Shown: positions 7,501 to 8,042 of the stretch, piece after piece
How positions within the stretch are numbered: the stretch's first letter is position 1
Layout of the letters: every line of letters starts with the position of its first letter
Assembly: GCA_002501695.1 (NCBI GenBank)
Contig: DANZ01000150.1
Coordinates: 1-8,042 of the forward strand
Length of the DNA stretch: 8,042 nucleotides
Source: Methanolobus sp. UBA474
GTDB taxonomy: Archaea > Halobacteriota > Methanosarcinia > Methanosarcinales > Methanosarcinaceae
Direction: 5' to 3'
Program-made: the position numbers and the translations under genes
The notes under the pieces: generated by a model
Database searches by the model: none
Seen by the model: the letters and a program-made list of their open reading frames with translations, nothing else
Told to the model about the DNA's origin: nothing

Positions 7501-7745
7501 CGTTCCTTATCGATTATCTTCTCAACGGACCTGTAATCCAGAGGTTCTATATAAACGGCATCGGCCATCTCTGGGTCCGTCATGATGGTTGCGGGGTTCG
7601 AGTTCACAAGTACGACCTTGATCCCTTCTTCTTTGAGGGACCGGCATGCCTGGCTGCCGGAGAAGTCAAACTCTGCCGCCTGGCCTATCATTATCGGGCC
7701 TGAGCCGATCAAAAGTACCTTTTTGATATCTTCACGTTTTGGCAT
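4515..7745 (-). CDS. carB: Carbamoyl-phosphate synthase large subunit
   Basis: CarB uses ammonia channelled from CarA, bicarbonate and two ATP to make carbamoyl phosphate, shared by pyrimidine and arginine synthesis. The 1076-residue protein is full length (E. coli CarB has 1073). The two homologous halves are clear: the carboxyphosphate half begins KKVLLIGSGPIMIGQAAEFD (8-27) and its ATP-grasp has RPAYTLGGAGGG (169-180) and EVNPRVSRSSALASK (296-310). The carbamoyl-phosphate half begins KKIIILGSGPIRIGQGIEFD (550-569) and has RPSYVLGGRAME (712-723) and EANPRSSRTIPFVSK (838-852). Residues about 401-549 form the oligomerisation domain. From about 941 on is the MGS-like allosteric domain with GTKGTAEFL (972-980) and INTPTNKQ (1013-1020). 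Thr973 and Thr976 match the E. coli UMP-site threonines, and E780, D788 and E891 match the E. coli ornithine-site acids, so control by UMP and ornithine is plausible but inferred. The gene is a single unsplit reading frame. The ATG at 7745 lies 3 nt after the carA stop and is preceded by GGAGG inside the carA end. Confidence 0.97.
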   Translation of the reverse strand: MPKREDIKKVLLIGSGPIMIGQAAEFDFSGSQACRSLKEEGIKVVLVNSNPATIMTDPEMADAVYIEPLDYRSVEKIIDKERPDGIIAGIGGQTGLNVTSELAEHGILDKYNVKLLGTSLEAIKNTEDRELFKLTMQRIGEKVPRSRAVSSLREAEEVIDELGLPLIIRPAYTLGGAGGGIAHSREELLEICERGLRRSRIHQVLIEESVLGWKEFEYEVMRDANDTCIVICNMENLDPMGVHTGESIVVTPSQTLNDQEHQMLRTAAIKIIRAFGIEGGCNIQFALKDGDYRIVEVNPRVSRSSALASKATGYPIARVTAKIAIGMKLDEILNSVTQQTPASFEPTIDYVVTKIPRWPFDKFVNADKTLTTAMKSTGEVMAIGRTIEESLQKAIRSLDIKMDLGSDEWNSSEVKTLLQTPTSERLFVIYHALRNGFSPEDIAQLTSIDVFFIKKIKNIVDMENALQENAKSGEISTDILHRSKRMGFTDSKIAKHTGKTREEINDLRRKAGITTTYKMVDTCSAEFAAATPYYYSCYETMCETKPSDRKKIIILGSGPIRIGQGIEFDYCTVHAVSAIREEGIEAQIINNNPETVSTDYDTSDKLFFEPLTLEDVMNVIEREKPYGVLVQFGGQTSINLAMPLEKELKRREDLDTVILGTSPADIDVAEDREKFNLLMQQLGIRQPDAGYAKSQAQAIEIAARIGYPVLVRPSYVLGGRAMEIIYDKNDLERYMREAVKVSPEHPVLIDDFLESAVEIDVDAVCDGKDVLIGAIMEHIEEAGVHSGDSACVIPPQSLSEETLQTVRDYTRKIALALNVKGLINLQMAKKGDIVYVLEANPRSSRTIPFVSKAVGLPLAKIAAQVIIGKSLKELGYNLEREPTIKHVAVKEVLLPFDKLPGADPVLGPEMKSTGEVMGIDYDYGRAFFKAQLSADNILPLTGTVFMSIRNVDEEQLLEVARKLKIAGIELVGTKGTAEFLERNGIEMGIIKKVHDGSPNVIDMMRRDEVALVINTPTNKQARKDGSRIRRAAVDFKVPYITTIQAALAAASAITSMKLGEGTVKSINEYHKEIIHS

Positions 7746-7762
7746 GGTTTACTTCCTCCCTG
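7746..7762 (-). promoter_or_regulatory. carB: carB ribosome binding site inside the carA 3' end
   Basis: On the minus strand GGGAGGAAGTAAACCATG contains a strong GGGAGG Shine-Dalgarno core formed by the last carA codons (Gly-Arg-Lys-stop), with the carB ATG about 9 nt on. This layout supports translational coupling of the two subunits and fixes the carB start. Confidence 0.75.
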
Positions 7763-8042
7763 CAAGTTTGCGGACCTTCTCAAAGAAGGGTTTTTCCGTA
7801 TCCATAGGTCCGGGATGTGCGTCCGGGTGATACTGCACGCTGAACATATCGAGATATTTGTGAGATATTCCCTCGACGGTCTTATCGTTCGCGTTCACCT
7901 GGGTCACCTGAACCTCTGCTTCTTCAAATGAATTGGGATCCACCGCAAAACCATGATTCTGGGATGTTATGTGCACTATGCCCGTCTCAAAGTCCTTCAC
8001 CGGCTGATTCGCGCCCCGGTGGCCGAACTTCAGTTTATACGT
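7749..8042 (-). CDS. carA: Carbamoyl-phosphate synthase small (glutaminase) subunit, C-terminal part (5' end outside window)
   Basis: CarA hydrolyses glutamine and passes ammonia to CarB. Only the last 97 residues are in the window, the end of the class I glutamine amidotransferase domain. The conserved KFGHRGANQPV (5-15) and ITSQNHGFAVD (25-35) are present, followed by VQYHPDAHPGP, which carries the end of the catalytic triad. The triad His is present (codon at 7829-7827). The third triad position, Glu in the usual HPE motif, is Asp here (GAC at 7823-7821). The nucleophile Cys and the whole N-terminal CarA domain lie outside the window. Gene end TAA at 7751-7749 is 3 nt before the carB ATG, the usual carAB arrangement. 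Identity is secure; activity with Asp at that place is not shown by the sequence. Confidence 0.95.
   Translation of the reverse strand, partial: TYKLKFGHRGANQPVKDFETGIVHITSQNHGFAVDPNSFEEAEVQVTQVNANDKTVEGISHKYLDMFSVQYHPDAHPGPMDTEKPFFEKVRKLAGRK

Larger units (their letters stand above)
3312..8042 (-). other. carA-carB-argG operon
   Basis: Three co-directional genes with gaps of 3 and 21 nt, no promoter-like gap between them, and a hairpin with U-tract after the last gene. The operon promoter must lie upstream of carA, outside the window. Grouping carbamoyl phosphate synthesis with argG points to shared control by arginine demand, although CarAB also serves pyrimidine synthesis. Confidence 0.85.

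Noticed and set aside
6883..7536. 217-codon open frame on the plus strand
   Set aside because: It lies fully within carB on the opposite strand and is low-complexity Ser/Pro-rich, as expected of a shadow frame.

Overview
The window looks like a chromosomal segment of a methanogenic euryarchaeon, most likely of the Methanosarcinales. The basis is the style of the CarB, CarA and ArgG proteins, an archaeal DUF234-type ATPase, TATA-box promoters set for leaderless or near-leaderless transcripts, and U-tract terminators. The lineage is inferred from protein flavour and was not tested by a search. Most genes are near 50% G+C, and the spacer between about 1060 and 1640 is clearly more AT-rich.

Layout, left to right. 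Positions 1-996 (+) hold the C-terminal 331 residues of a major facilitator superfamily transporter; its first two membrane helices lie outside the window. Positions 997-1638 are a gene graveyard. It contains a putative terminator hairpin, the 5' end of a decayed ATPase gene (1038-1150, -) that still has its promoter (about 1151-1190), and the C-terminal half of a decayed RibD/DHFR-like reductase gene (1349-1588, +). Positions 1639-3024 (-) encode an intact 461-residue AAA+ ATPase with a winged helix and a C-terminal DUF234/PD-(D/E)XK-like nuclease fold. Its promoter (3025-3063) has a TATA box and a perfect inverted repeat over the predicted transcription start. A mostly featureless spacer ends in the argG terminator (3281-3310, -).

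Positions 3312-8042 (-) form a tight biosynthetic operon read right to left: carA (3' end only), carB, argG. The carA-carB gap is 3 nt and the carB-argG gap is 21 nt. CarA and CarB make carbamoyl phosphate from glutamine, bicarbonate and ATP. That product feeds both pyrimidine and arginine synthesis, and ArgG joins citrulline (made from carbamoyl phosphate and ornithine) to aspartate. The operon therefore couples production of carbamoyl phosphate to its arginine branch.

The most interesting signal is the pair of near-identical promoter and start modules, one in front of the intact ATPase and one in front of a short relic of a paralogous ATPase. They show loss of a duplicated gene and retention of a conserved promoter with a palindromic candidate operator. 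I see no CRISPR array, tRNA, rRNA or intact mobile element, and no convincing new multi-gene system.
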